Below, in pieces: positions 27,120 to 34,940 of a stretch of DNA of 36,201 bases. A program made the position numbers and the translations under genes. This DNA comes from Myxococcales bacterium (GTDB lineage: Bacteria > Myxococcota_A > Polyangia > Haliangiales > Haliangiaceae). Position 1 is the stretch's first letter, and each line of letters opens with the position of its first letter. The stretch spans positions 1-36,201 of the forward strand of contig CANKMW010000093.1 in the NCBI GenBank assembly GCA_947483555.1. Reading direction: 5' to 3'. The notes under the pieces were generated by a model that saw only the letters and a program-made list of their open reading frames with translations, did not search any database and had not been told where the DNA came from.

Positions 27120-27539
27120 ATGCAGACCAAGACCAAGGCCGCGGCGACCGTCGAGGTCACCGAGGCCAACTTCGATTCGATCGTGGGCTCGGACGCCGGC
27201 GCCGGCATCGTCCTGCTCGACTTCTGGGCGTCGTGGTGCGGCCCGTGCCGCGCCTTCGCGCCGGTGTTCGAGGCCGCGGCGCGACGCCACCCAGGCGTGG
27301 TGTTCGGCAAGATCGACACCGAGGCGGAACCGGGGCTCGCGGCCGCCTTCCGGATCACCGCGATCCCCACCCTCGCGGTGATGCGCGATGGGATCCTGCT
27401 CACCGCCGCGCCGGGTGCGCTGCCCGCCGCGGCGCTCGACGATCTGATCCGCAGGGTCCAGGCCGTCGACATGGACGAGGTCCGTCGCGAGCTCGCCCCG
27501 CCGGCGCCGGCGCGCGCGCAGGCGGGCGGTCAGCGGTGA
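27120..27539 (+). CDS. thioredoxin
   Basis: The 139-aa thioredoxin has the active site W-C40-G-P-C43 in LLDFWASWCGPCRAF and the cis-Pro in ITAIPTLAVM. The C terminus is extended by an Ala/Pro tail (PPAPARAQAGG) not usual in E. coli TrxA. It is likely cytosolic and reduces protein disulfides. It stands between the sigma factor with a Cys-rich tail and a small Cys protein, suggesting a redox-linked operon. The start at 27120 is the only ATG that precedes the fold. Confidence 0.87.
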   Translation: MQTKTKAAATVEVTEANFDSIVGSDAGAGIVLLDFWASWCGPCRAFAPVFEAAARRHPGVVFGKIDTEAEPGLAAAFRITAIPTLAVMRDGILLTAAPGALPAAALDDLIRRVQAVDMDEVRRELAPPAPARAQAGGQR

Positions 27540-27578
27540 TGGCGTCGTCACGACCCGGGAACCTGGTGGTGGGCGCTC

Positions 27579-27749
27579 ATGTGTAGACGCGTCGAGTGCA
27601 AGCGCTGCGGCAAGCCCACGTTCGCCGGATGCGGCCGCCACATCGAACAGGTCCTGGGCGATGTCGCGCCCGCCAGGCGATGTTGCTGCGCCGACGACGC
27701 GCCGGCGGACGGTGGCGGCCGCAAGCGGTGGTGGCAATGGTTCCAGTGA
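27579..27749 (+). CDS. 56-aa Cys-rich protein
   Basis: This ORF reads MCRRVECKRCGKPTFAGCG and on through R-H-I-E-Q-V-L-G-D-V to WWQWFQ and TGA 27747-27749. Cys2, C7-x2-C10, C18-G-x-H21 and a run C35-C36-C37 form a likely zinc- or iron-binding knuckle. From memory it resembles a widespread small bacterial protein family with the pattern MCRxVxCxxCGKPTxxGCGxH, whose function is unknown. It follows thioredoxin by 39 bases, so co-expression is likely. Confidence 0.7.
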   Translation: MCRRVECKRCGKPTFAGCGRHIEQVLGDVAPARRCCCADDAPADGGGRKRWWQWFQ

Positions 27750-27774
27750 CCCGCGGCGAGTTGGCATCAACTCG

Positions 27775-27804
27775 TTGCCGGGCGGGGCCTCGCCAGGCTA
27801 TAAT
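27775..27804 (+). promoter_or_regulatory. probable sigma70-like promoter of the efflux block
   Basis: TTGCCG (27775-27780), an 18-base spacer and a perfect TATAAT (27799-27804). It lies just upstream of the Cys-rich exported protein and the efflux genes. The predicted transcript start falls near 27811, two bases before the GTG. Confidence 0.65.
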
Positions 27805-27812
27805 CGTGGCTG

Positions 27813-28136
27813 GTGCCTCGGTTTCTCCAGCTGGTCGCTCTGAGCCTCGCCCTCCTCCTGGTGGGCGCGCCGGCGATCTTCGCGGAGCTTGCCGAAGATG
27901 ACTGCGCCGAGGAGTGTGCCGGCGACGAGGGCGACCGCTGCCCCGAGGAGGGCTGCGCCGACTGCTCGATCGTCTGCTCGTCCTGTCCCCGGACGCACGT
28001 CGTTGCACCGAGCGTCGCGGCCTGGTTCGCACCGTGGCGGACCGCGTTCGTGCAGCGCTCGCCGGAGGGCGCGGAGCGAGTCCCGGTAGGGCCACCGCCA
28101 CAGGGCGTGTTTCACCCTCCCCGCATCGCAGGCTGA
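27813..28136 (+). CDS. small exported Cys-rich acidic protein
   Basis: The 107-aa product begins with a signal peptide (PRFLQLVALSLALLLVGAP, cleavage near IFA-E). An acidic segment follows with seven cysteines between residues 31 and 58 (DDCAEECAGDEG, RCPEEGCADCSIVCSSC), a likely metal-binding knot. GTG 27813 is the only start that gives the signal. It is first in the metal-efflux block, so it may be a periplasmic metal chaperone. No family is firmly recognised. Confidence 0.65.
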   Translation: MPRFLQLVALSLALLLVGAPAIFAELAEDDCAEECAGDEGDRCPEEGCADCSIVCSSCPRTHVVAPSVAAWFAPWRTAFVQRSPEGAERVPVGPPPQGVFHPPRIAG

Positions 28137-28175
28137 GGAACGGCTTTCGTCGTTTGGCCTCGTCCTGCGTGGCGG

Positions 28176-28199
28176 GCGCTCGCGATCGATCGCGAGCGC
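28176..28199. repeat. 24-bp perfect palindrome
   Basis: The half-site GCGCTCGCGATC is followed at once by its exact reverse complement. As RNA it would form a hairpin of about 10 bp with a 4-base loop. It lies in the 97-base gap before the metal-module lipoprotein. It could be an operator, a processing hairpin or a terminator without a T tract. Confidence 0.7.
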
Positions 28200-28233
28200 T
28201 CTCCGCGCGCACTCGCGCTCGTGGAGATGACTC

Positions 28234-28566
28234 ATGTCCGTTCGTCTTGCCCGTACGATCCTGTTGATCGTTCTCGCCGCCGGTTGCTCGAAGGAGTCCG
28301 GTTCCAAGCCCGAGGCCGAGCGCACGAAGAAGTCGGTGAAGGCCGACGACGACAAGCACGCCGACACCGGCGTCAAGCCCGGCTCGCACGAGGACTGGTG
28401 CGGTGAGCACGAGGTCCCCGAGTCGCAGTGCACGCGCTGCAACCCGGAGCTGATCCCGGCCTTCAAGGCGACCAACGACTGGTGCGACGAGCACCAGCTA
28501 CCGCTGTCGCAGGACAAGATCCACAACCCAGATCTCGTCATCACGCGTCCGACGAAGGGCGAATGA
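28234..28566 (+). CDS. lipoprotein with Cys/His metal-binding module
   Basis: The 110-aa lipoprotein (lipobox A-A-G-C18) has a Lys/Glu linker and then a module C56-x2-H59-x6-C66-x2-C69-N-P-E-L-I-P. A second half-module C84-x2-H87 follows, in which the expected CxxC is replaced by Asp94 and His97. The same module occurs intact twice at the N terminus of the adaptor encoded next. It likely binds the pumped metal in the periplasm and hands it to the efflux complex. GGAG at 28220-28223 serves ATG 28234. Its stop is 1 base before the next start. Confidence 0.72.
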   Translation: MSVRLARTILLIVLAAGCSKESGSKPEAERTKKSVKADDDKHADTGVKPGSHEDWCGEHEVPESQCTRCNPELIPAFKATNDWCDEHQLPLSQDKIHNPDLVITRPTKGE

Positions 28567-28567
28567 C

Positions 28568-29911
28568 GTGCGCACCGCCTGGTGGTTGCTCGCTGCGCTC
28601 GGCCTGAGCGCGTGCGCCGACAAAGATCCGCCGAAAGCCGAGGGAGGTGCCGCCAAGGCCGCCGCGATCGAGGGCGCGTTCTGCGAGGAGCACGGCGTGC
28701 TCGAAGCCGTGTGCACGAAGTGCAATCCGAAGCTGATCCCGGTGTTCCAGGCCAAGGGCGACTGGTGCGAGGAGCACGGCTTCCCGGAGTCGTTCTGCCC
28801 CGTCTGCCATCCCGAGGCGGGTGGACGACCGGCGCGGGACGTCTCCGGAGCCGGCGACGGCGCGCCGCCGCACGGCACCAAGGTCCGGTTCAAGACGCGC
28901 GCGGCCGCCGCACGAGCGGGCATCGAAGTCGTCAAGGCCGAGGAACGACCCGGTGGCGCGCGGCTCGAGGCTGTCGCGGTCATCGCCTACGACGCCACCC
29001 GACGCGCGGAGATCAACGCGCGCGCGTCGGGCGTGGTCCGCTCGCTCAAGGTCGATGTCGGCGCGAAGGTCAAGACCCGCACGCCGCTCGCCACGATCGA
29101 CAGCGCCCAGGTCGGCGAGGATCGCTCGCGCCTCGCCGCCGCCGACGCGCGCGTCGAGAATACCGAGGTCACGTACGAGCGCGAGCAGCAGCTACTCGCG
29201 CAGGGCGTCGTGGCGGACAAGGAGGTCCGCGCCGCGAAGCAGGCGCTCGAAGAGGCGCGCGCCGAGCGTCGCGCGGCGGCGTCGGCGCTCGGCGTGGTCG
29301 GCGGCGGCACGACTGGCTCGAGCTACACGCTCACTGCACCGATCGCCGGCACCGTCATCCGGCGCACCGCGACGATCGGGCACATGGTCGAGGTCGACGA
29401 GCCGCTGTTCGAGATCGTCGACACCAGCGCGATGTGGGCGGAGGTCGACGTCCCCGAGACCCGGCTGCCGCTCGTGGCGCCTGGCCAGGCCGTCACCGTC
29501 ACCGTCGACGGGGTCGAGACCAGGTTCGAGGGCGTCCTCGACTACATCGCGCCCGAGGTCGACCCCACGACGCGCACCGCGAAGGCGCGTGTCGCGCTCA
29601 AGAACCCCGACGGCGTCCTGCGCGCGAACATGTTCGCGCGGGCCGAGATCGCGCTCGGTGGCGCCCGCCCGACCGTGACGGTGCCGTCCGCGGCGGTGCA
29701 GCGCGCGAAGGGCGTCGCGCTGGTGTTCGTCCGCATCGCTCCCGACGAGTTCGAGGCGCGCCGCGTGAGGACCGGCCTGGTCGAAGGTGACCACATCGAG
29801 ATCGTCGAGGGCATCAAGCGCGGCGAGGAGGTCGCGACGAAGGGCGGCTTCCTGCTCAAGACCGAGACCCTGAAGGGCTCGATCGGCGCCGGCTGCTGCG
29901 ACGTCGAGTAG
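28568..29911 (+). CDS. CzcB-type RND periplasmic adaptor with N-terminal metal-binding modules
   Basis: The 447-aa membrane-fusion lipoprotein (L-S-A-C16) has two N-terminal modules: C39-x2-H42-x6-C49-x2-C52 and C67-x2-H70-x6-C77-x2-C80-H81. The adaptor core has the lipoyl half (INARASGVVRSLKVDVGAKV), a coiled-coil hairpin (YEREQQLLAQGVVADKEVRA), the second lipoyl half (YTLTAPIAGTVI) and beta-barrel segments. It ends GAGCC, again Cys-containing. It would link an inner-membrane pump to an outer-membrane channel; no channel gene is present in this window. GTG 28568 is 1 base after the previous stop. Confidence 0.87.
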   Translation: MRTAWWLLAALGLSACADKDPPKAEGGAAKAAAIEGAFCEEHGVLEAVCTKCNPKLIPVFQAKGDWCEEHGFPESFCPVCHPEAGGRPARDVSGAGDGAPPHGTKVRFKTRAAAARAGIEVVKAEERPGGARLEAVAVIAYDATRRAEINARASGVVRSLKVDVGAKVKTRTPLATIDSAQVGEDRSRLAAADARVENTEVTYEREQQLLAQGVVADKEVRAAKQALEEARAERRAAASALGVVGGGTTGSSYTLTAPIAGTVIRRTATIGHMVEVDEPLFEIVDTSAMWAEVDVPETRLPLVAPGQAVTVTVDGVETRFEGVLDYIAPEVDPTTRTAKARVALKNPDGVLRANMFARAEIALGGARPTVTVPSAAVQRAKGVALVFVRIAPDEFEARRVRTGLVEGDHIEIVEGIKRGEEVATKGGFLLKTETLKGSIGAGCCDVE

Positions 29912-29913
29912 CC

Positions 29914-32900
29914 ATGCTGGACACCGTCATCACCTGGTCACTGCGGCACCGCCTGGTGGTGGTCGCGGCGTGGCTGGCGATCGCGGGCGCGGGCGTGATC
30001 GCCTACGCGCGGCTCCCGATCGACGCGTTCCCCGACACGACCCCGGTCCAGGTTCAGGTCAACACCGTGGCCCCGGCCCTCTCCCCGCTGGAGATCGAGC
30101 GACAGATCACCGCTCGTGTCGAGCAAGGCATCTCGGGCCTGCCCGGCCTCGTCGAGGTCCGGTCGCTGTCGCGGTTCGGCATGTCGCAGGTGACGGTCGT
30201 CTTCGAGGACGGCATCGAGATCTACAAGGCGCGCCAGGTCGTGAGCGAGCGCATCCGGACCGTGAAGCTGCCAGCGGGTGTCGATCCGCCCACGCTGGGT
30301 CCGGTCGCCACCGGCCTCGGCGAGGTCTTCCACTACCTCGTCACCGGCGAGGAAGGCGTCTCCGCCGCCGACCTCCGCACCGTGCAGGATTGGGTGATCA
30401 AGCCGCAGCTCGCGTCGGTTGCCGGCGTCGCCGAGGTCAACTCGTGGGGCGGCGAGGAGCGTCAGGTCCAGGTCGTGGTCGACCCCATCGAGCTCCAGGC
30501 GCGCGGCCTCACCCTCGCCGAGCTCGCCGCGGCGCTCGGCAACAACAACCTCAATGTCGGCGGTGGCACGATCGACGTCGCCGGAGAAGCCAGCCTGGTC
30601 CAGGGCACCGCCCTGCTCACCGACAAGAAGCAGGTCGAGCAGGTCGTCATCACGGCCAAGCACGGCGTCCCGGTGCGGGTCTCCGACGTCGCGCGCGTCG
30701 TCGACGGCCACGAGATCCGGCGTGGCGCCGTGACCGCCGACGGCACCGGCGAGGTCGTCCTCGGCCTGGGCTTCATGCTCATGGGCGAGAACAGCCACGA
30801 CGTCACGCGGCGCCTGGAGGCGCGCCTGACCGAGATCCGCAAGTCCCTGCCCGAGGGCGTCGAGGTCACCACGGTCTACGAGCGAACCACGCTCGTCGAT
30901 CAGGTGCTCGCGACCGTGCGCACCAACCTGCTCGAAGGCGCGATCCTCGTGATCGCGGTCCTCTTCGTCTTCCTCGGCAGCATCCGCGCCGGGCTGATCG
31001 TGGCCGCCGCGATCCCGCTGTCGATGCTGTTCGCCTTCGACCTGATGGTCCGAGCCGGCGTCGCCGGGAGCCTGATGAGCCTCGGCGCGATCGACTTCGG
31101 CCTGATCGTCGACAGCTCGGTGATCAGCGTCGAGAACACGGTGCGCCGCCTCGCCGAGGACCGCACCGACCGCAGCAAGCTCGACATCGTCCGCGACGCC
31201 GCGCTGGAGGTCCGCCGCCCGACGATGTTCGGCGAGCTGATCATCCTGATCGTCTACCTGCCGATCCTCTTCCTCGAAGGGATGGAGGGGAAGCTGTTCC
31301 GCCCGATGGCGCTGACCGTGATCTTCGCGCTGGCGGGCTCGATGTTGCTCTCGCTGACGCTGATCCCCGTCCTGTCGAGCCTGATCCTGCCGCGCCGCAT
31401 GGCCGAGCGGGACAACCCGGTCGTGCGCGCGGCGAAGTGGCTCTACCGGCCGGTGCTCCGGTTCGCGCTGCGCTGGCGCTGGGCCGTGCTCGCCTTCGCG
31501 GTCCTCCTCATGGTCAACGGTGTCCTCCTCGCCCGCCAGCTCGGCTCCGAGTTCGTCCCCCGGCTCAACGAAGGCACGATCGTCATCAACACGGTCCGCC
31601 TGGCGTCAGTCTCCCTCGACGAGTCGGTCCGCTACGGCACCCGGATCGAGCGCGTCCTGCTCGACGAGTTCCCCGACGAGATCGGTCGCATCTGGACCCG
31701 CACCGGCTCTGCCGAGATCGCCACCGATCCGATGGGCATCGAGCTGTCCGACGTCTTCGTGATGCTGACCCCGCGAAGCCGATGGAGGCGCGCGACGACC
31801 CAGGCCGGGCTGGTCGCCGAGATGGAGGAGGTGCTCGCCGTCCTCCCCGGCATGCGGGTCGCCTTCATGCAGCCGATCGAGATGCGGGTCAACGAGATGA
31901 ACGCCGGCATCCGCGGCGACGTCGGCGTGAAGCTCTTCGGCGACGACCTGGAGATGCTGCGTACCAAGGCGGCCGAGATCGAGGCCGTGCTCGAGGCACT
32001 GCCCGGCGCCGCGGACGTCGTCACCGAGCAGGTGACCGGGCTCTCCGTGCTCCAGGTCGAGGTCAACTGGGACGCGATCGCGCGCCGCGGCATCCCGGCG
32101 CGCGAGGTGCTCGATGTCGTCGAGGCCCTCGGTGGTGTCGAGGTCGGCGAGATCCAGCAAGGCGAGCGCCGCTTCCCGCTCGCGATCCGCCTGCACGAGC
32201 GCTACCGGCGAGACGAGGCCGCCGTGCGCCGGATCCTCGTCACCGCCTCGAACGGCGACCGCATCCCGCTCGACCAGCTGGCGCACATCTCCACCGTGGA
32301 GGCGCCCGCGATGGTGAATCGCGAGTGGGGCAAGCGCCGCATCGTCGTCCAGGCCAACGTCCGCGGCCGCGACCTCGGCTCGTTCGTCGCCGAGGCACGC
32401 GCCGCGGTCGAGCGGCAGGTCGAACTTCCGCCCGGCTACTACCTTCGTTATGGAGGGCAGTTCGAGCACCTGGAGGCGGCGAAGACGCGGCTGATGATCG
32501 TCGTCCCGATCGCGCTCGCCTTGATCCTGCTGCTCCTCTACGTCACCTACGGCCGCGTCCGCGACACGATCCGCGTCTTCACCGGCGTCCCGTTCGCGGC
32601 CGTCGGCGGCATCGCCGCGCTCTGGCTGCGGGACATGCCGTTCAGCATCTCGGCCGGCGTGGGCTTCGTCGCGCTGTCGGGCGTCGCCGTCCTCGGCGAC
32701 ATGGTGCTGGTGTCGACCATCCGCCAGCTCCTCGACGAGGGGCAGAGCGTCGGCGATGCTGTGAGGCTGGCGGCCGAGCGCCGTCTGCGCCCTGTGCTCA
32801 TGACCGCGCTGGTGGCCAGCCTCGGCTTCGTGCCGATGGCGCTCAACACCGGCATCGGTGCCGAGGTGCAGCGCCCGCTCGCCACCGTCGTCATCGGTGG

Positions 32901-33015
32901 TCTCATCTCGGCGACGCTGCTGACCCTGGTCGTCCTCCCCGCGCTCTACACGACCTTCGCGCCGCGCCGCCGGCTCGGCGGTCTCGCCGCGTCACCGCCG
33001 GAGGCTCCGCCATGA
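29914..33015 (+). CDS. CzcA-type heavy-metal RND efflux pump
   Basis: The 1033-aa proton-driven RND transporter has twelve predicted transmembrane segments in two halves. Transmembrane helix 4 contains D394-F-G-L-I-V-D400-x6-E407, matching the D402/D408/E415 set of CzcA (the HME1 type for Co2+, Zn2+, Cd2+) rather than CusA. Other marks are RLPIDAFPDTTPVQVQVNTV near the N terminus and LGSEFVPRLNEG. It exports divalent cations from periplasm or cytosol via the adaptor. The start follows the adaptor stop by 2 bases; its own stop overlaps the next ATG (ATGA). Confidence 0.93.
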   Translation: MLDTVITWSLRHRLVVVAAWLAIAGAGVIAYARLPIDAFPDTTPVQVQVNTVAPALSPLEIERQITARVEQGISGLPGLVEVRSLSRFGMSQVTVVFEDGIEIYKARQVVSERIRTVKLPAGVDPPTLGPVATGLGEVFHYLVTGEEGVSAADLRTVQDWVIKPQLASVAGVAEVNSWGGEERQVQVVVDPIELQARGLTLAELAAALGNNNLNVGGGTIDVAGEASLVQGTALLTDKKQVEQVVITAKHGVPVRVSDVARVVDGHEIRRGAVTADGTGEVVLGLGFMLMGENSHDVTRRLEARLTEIRKSLPEGVEVTTVYERTTLVDQVLATVRTNLLEGAILVIAVLFVFLGSIRAGLIVAAAIPLSMLFAFDLMVRAGVAGSLMSLGAIDFGLIVDSSVISVENTVRRLAEDRTDRSKLDIVRDAALEVRRPTMFGELIILIVYLPILFLEGMEGKLFRPMALTVIFALAGSMLLSLTLIPVLSSLILPRRMAERDNPVVRAAKWLYRPVLRFALRWRWAVLAFAVLLMVNGVLLARQLGSEFVPRLNEGTIVINTVRLASVSLDESVRYGTRIERVLLDEFPDEIGRIWTRTGSAEIATDPMGIELSDVFVMLTPRSRWRRATTQAGLVAEMEEVLAVLPGMRVAFMQPIEMRVNEMNAGIRGDVGVKLFGDDLEMLRTKAAEIEAVLEALPGAADVVTEQVTGLSVLQVEVNWDAIARRGIPAREVLDVVEALGGVEVGEIQQGERRFPLAIRLHERYRRDEAAVRRILVTASNGDRIPLDQLAHISTVEAPAMVNREWGKRRIVVQANVRGRDLGSFVAEARAAVERQVELPPGYYLRYGGQFEHLEAAKTRLMIVVPIALALILLLLYVTYGRVRDTIRVFTGVPFAAVGGIAALWLRDMPFSISAGVGFVALSGVAVLGDMVLVSTIRQLLDEGQSVGDAVRLAAERRLRPVLMTALVASLGFVPMALNTGIGAEVQRPLATVVIGGLISATLLTLVVLPALYTTFAPRRRLGGLAASPPEAPP

Positions 33016-33569
33016 CCCGCCCGGCCCGCATCGCGATTGCCATCGCGGCGCTCGCGGCCATCCAGGTCGCCGCCTACCTGGTCTACCGCGCCGTGGAGCG
33101 TTCGCGTGAGCCGCGCGCCGCCTCCATCCGCTTCGAGGGCGAGCGCTTGCGTGGGACCGAGGCCGCGCCCGCCCTCGACGGCGTGCGCGCCGACGGCAGC
33201 ACGGTCGCGGTCGCCTGGCCCACCGACCGCGTCCGCGTCGTCCACTTCTGGGCGACCTGGTGCAAGCCGTGCCGCACCGAGCTCCCTGGGCTCCTCGCCC
33301 TGTCCCGCGATCTCCGACCCCGGGGCATCGACCTGATCGCCGTCGCCGTCGATGACGACTGGACCGACATCCGGGCCTTCTTCGATGGCGAGGTGCCTCC
33401 CGAGGTCGTCGTCGCAACCGACCCCGACGTGCACAAGCGCTTCGGTGTCTCGACGCTGCCCGACAGCTACGTCGTCGATCGCACCGGCAAGCTCGTGGAG
33501 CGCTTCCATGGCGCCCGCGACTGGCGGACTACCGCTGCCCGCTCCCACCTCGTAGGCTTCCTGGAGTAG
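33012..33569 (+). CDS. TlpA-like membrane-anchored thioredoxin
   Basis: The 185-aa protein has an N-terminal membrane anchor (IAIAIAALAAIQVAAYLVY) and a thioredoxin domain with W-C84-K-P-C87 in VVHFWATWCKPCRTE and a cis-Pro in GVSTLPDSYVVDR. TlpA/ResA-like proteins reduce periplasmic disulfides or copper-binding cysteines. In this operon it may keep the Cys-rich metal proteins reduced, which is inference. Its ATG overlaps the RND stop. Confidence 0.85.
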   Translation: MTRPARIAIAIAALAAIQVAAYLVYRAVERSREPRAASIRFEGERLRGTEAAPALDGVRADGSTVAVAWPTDRVRVVHFWATWCKPCRTELPGLLALSRDLRPRGIDLIAVAVDDDWTDIRAFFDGEVPPEVVVATDPDVHKRFGVSTLPDSYVVDRTGKLVERFHGARDWRTTAARSHLVGFLE

Positions 33570-33571
33570 TC

Positions 33572-34225
33572 ATGGAGACTGTCCTCGGAACCCCTCGCAC
33601 CCGCGCCCGCAACCTGACCCGCGCGCTCCGACTCGAGTATCTGACCGTCGGCTGGAACATCGTCGAGGGCATCGTCGCCGTTGCCGCCGCGCTCGCCGCC
33701 GGCAGCGTCGCCCTCCTCGCGTTCGGCATCGACAGCTTCGTCGAGTGCGCATCCGGCGCGATCCTGATCTGGCGCCTCCGCGCCGAGCGCACTGCGGCCG
33801 ACCTCGCCGCCGTGGAGCGCCTCGACCGCCGCGCGCACCAGCTCGTCGGGTGGTCTCTCTTCGCCCTCGCCGCCTGGGTCGTCTTCGATGCCTCGCGGTC
33901 GCTGTGGACCAACGAGCGTCCCGAGCCCAGCGTCGTCGGCATCGTCCTCCTGGTGATCTCGATCGCCGCCATGTGGTGGCTCGCCCGCGCCAAACGGGGC
34001 GCCGCCGCCGCGCTCGAGAGCCGCGCCCTCGCCGCCGACTCCTTCCAGACCAGCGCGTGCTTCTGGCTCTCCGTCGTCGGCCTCGTCGGCATCGGCCTCA
34101 ACGCCGCACTCGGCTGGTGGTGGGCCGATCCCGTCGCCGCGTTTGGCATCGCGGTCCTCCTGGTCAAGGAGGGACGAGAGGGGCTGCGTGGCGAGAGCTG
34201 CTGCGACGCGGGCAACTGTCCGTGA
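33572..34225 (+). CDS. CDF-like cation transporter with Cys-rich tail
   Basis: The 217-aa membrane protein has about six hydrophobic segments and two polar motifs where CDF transporters bind metal, FGIDSFVEC and ALAADSFQTSACFW. The large cytosolic C-terminal CDF domain is missing; the protein ends ESCCDAGNCP. Likely a metal/proton antiporter of the short CDF type. It starts 2 bases after the TlpA-like stop, so it belongs to the same operon. Confidence 0.78.
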   Translation: METVLGTPRTRARNLTRALRLEYLTVGWNIVEGIVAVAAALAAGSVALLAFGIDSFVECASGAILIWRLRAERTAADLAAVERLDRRAHQLVGWSLFALAAWVVFDASRSLWTNERPEPSVVGIVLLVISIAAMWWLARAKRGAAAALESRALAADSFQTSACFWLSVVGLVGIGLNAALGWWWADPVAAFGIAVLLVKEGREGLRGESCCDAGNCP

Positions 34226-34235
34226 GGAGCGCTCG

Positions 34236-34254
34236 CACCTGACCACATCAGGTG
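34236..34254. terminator. hairpin at the end of the efflux operon
   Basis: CACCTGA (34236-34242), loop CCACA, TCAGGTG (34248-34254) is a perfect 7-bp stem between the convergent CDF-like and HD-type genes. There is no T tract on either strand. Confidence 0.4.
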
Positions 34255-34267
34255 ATCACGACCGGTT

Positions 34268-34867
34268 TCACGCTGCCGGTATCGGCGTCCCCTGGCTCCG
34301 ACGCCGCGCGCCGTCCCAGCGATCGCCGTCGGGCTGCGGGTGATCGAACCAGATCCGCGCGCTCGTCACGTCGCACAGGTGACAGAACGCCGCGAGCGGG
34401 CTCATCGTGCGGCGCTGGTTGCTGTAGTGGCCGATCTCACCCTCGACGAACCGCATCGCGTCGATCTGGCGCTCGGTCAGCGCGAGCCCGCTCGCCGTCG
34501 CCGTCGCGAGTCGAAATGCCTGCTGGCCATCCTTCTCCGCCAGCTCCGGCTTGCGCACCTTGACGCCGTCCTTCATCTCGTACGCCCACGGCTTCTCGAG
34601 ATCGTGAAGGAACATCACGACCAGCGCATCGGACAACGAGTGCTCGAGCGGGCGATGCGCGGCGAGCGCGGCGTGGAGCACGACCGCGACGTTCATCGCC
34701 TCCTGCACGTGATCGAGGTAGCCGCCCGGCCACGCCTGGTGGTTGTGACTCGATCCGGGTGCCGCTGCGATCTCGATCGCGTGGCGCGCGAGCAGCGTCC
34801 GGCAGCCATCGCGCTGCGACGGGTCGACGAGATCGAGGAGCTGCTCGAGGCTGCGATACGGGCTCAT
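34268..34867 (-). CDS. HD-type phosphohydrolase-like protein
   Basis: The 199-aa protein shows an HD-type pattern: H41-N-H43 in GSSHNHQAWPGGYLDHVQEA, H88-D89 in VVMFLHDLEKPW, and a final Asp in FCHLCDVTSARIW. HD-domain proteins are metal-dependent nucleotidases or phosphodiesterases; the substrate is not clear. It is helical throughout and cytosolic. The ATG at 34867 has no strong RBS, but no better start was seen. Confidence 0.7.
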   Translation of the reverse strand: MSPYRSLEQLLDLVDPSQRDGCRTLLARHAIEIAAAPGSSHNHQAWPGGYLDHVQEAMNVAVVLHAALAAHRPLEHSLSDALVVMFLHDLEKPWAYEMKDGVKVRKPELAEKDGQQAFRLATATASGLALTERQIDAMRFVEGEIGHYSNQRRTMSPLAAFCHLCDVTSARIWFDHPQPDGDRWDGARRRSQGTPIPAA

Positions 34868-34940
34868 TCGGTGTCCATCCTACGCCCAGCCCGCGAGGCC
34901 GCGGACCGTCCCGGCGGCGGCGACCGAGCATCGATCGAGG

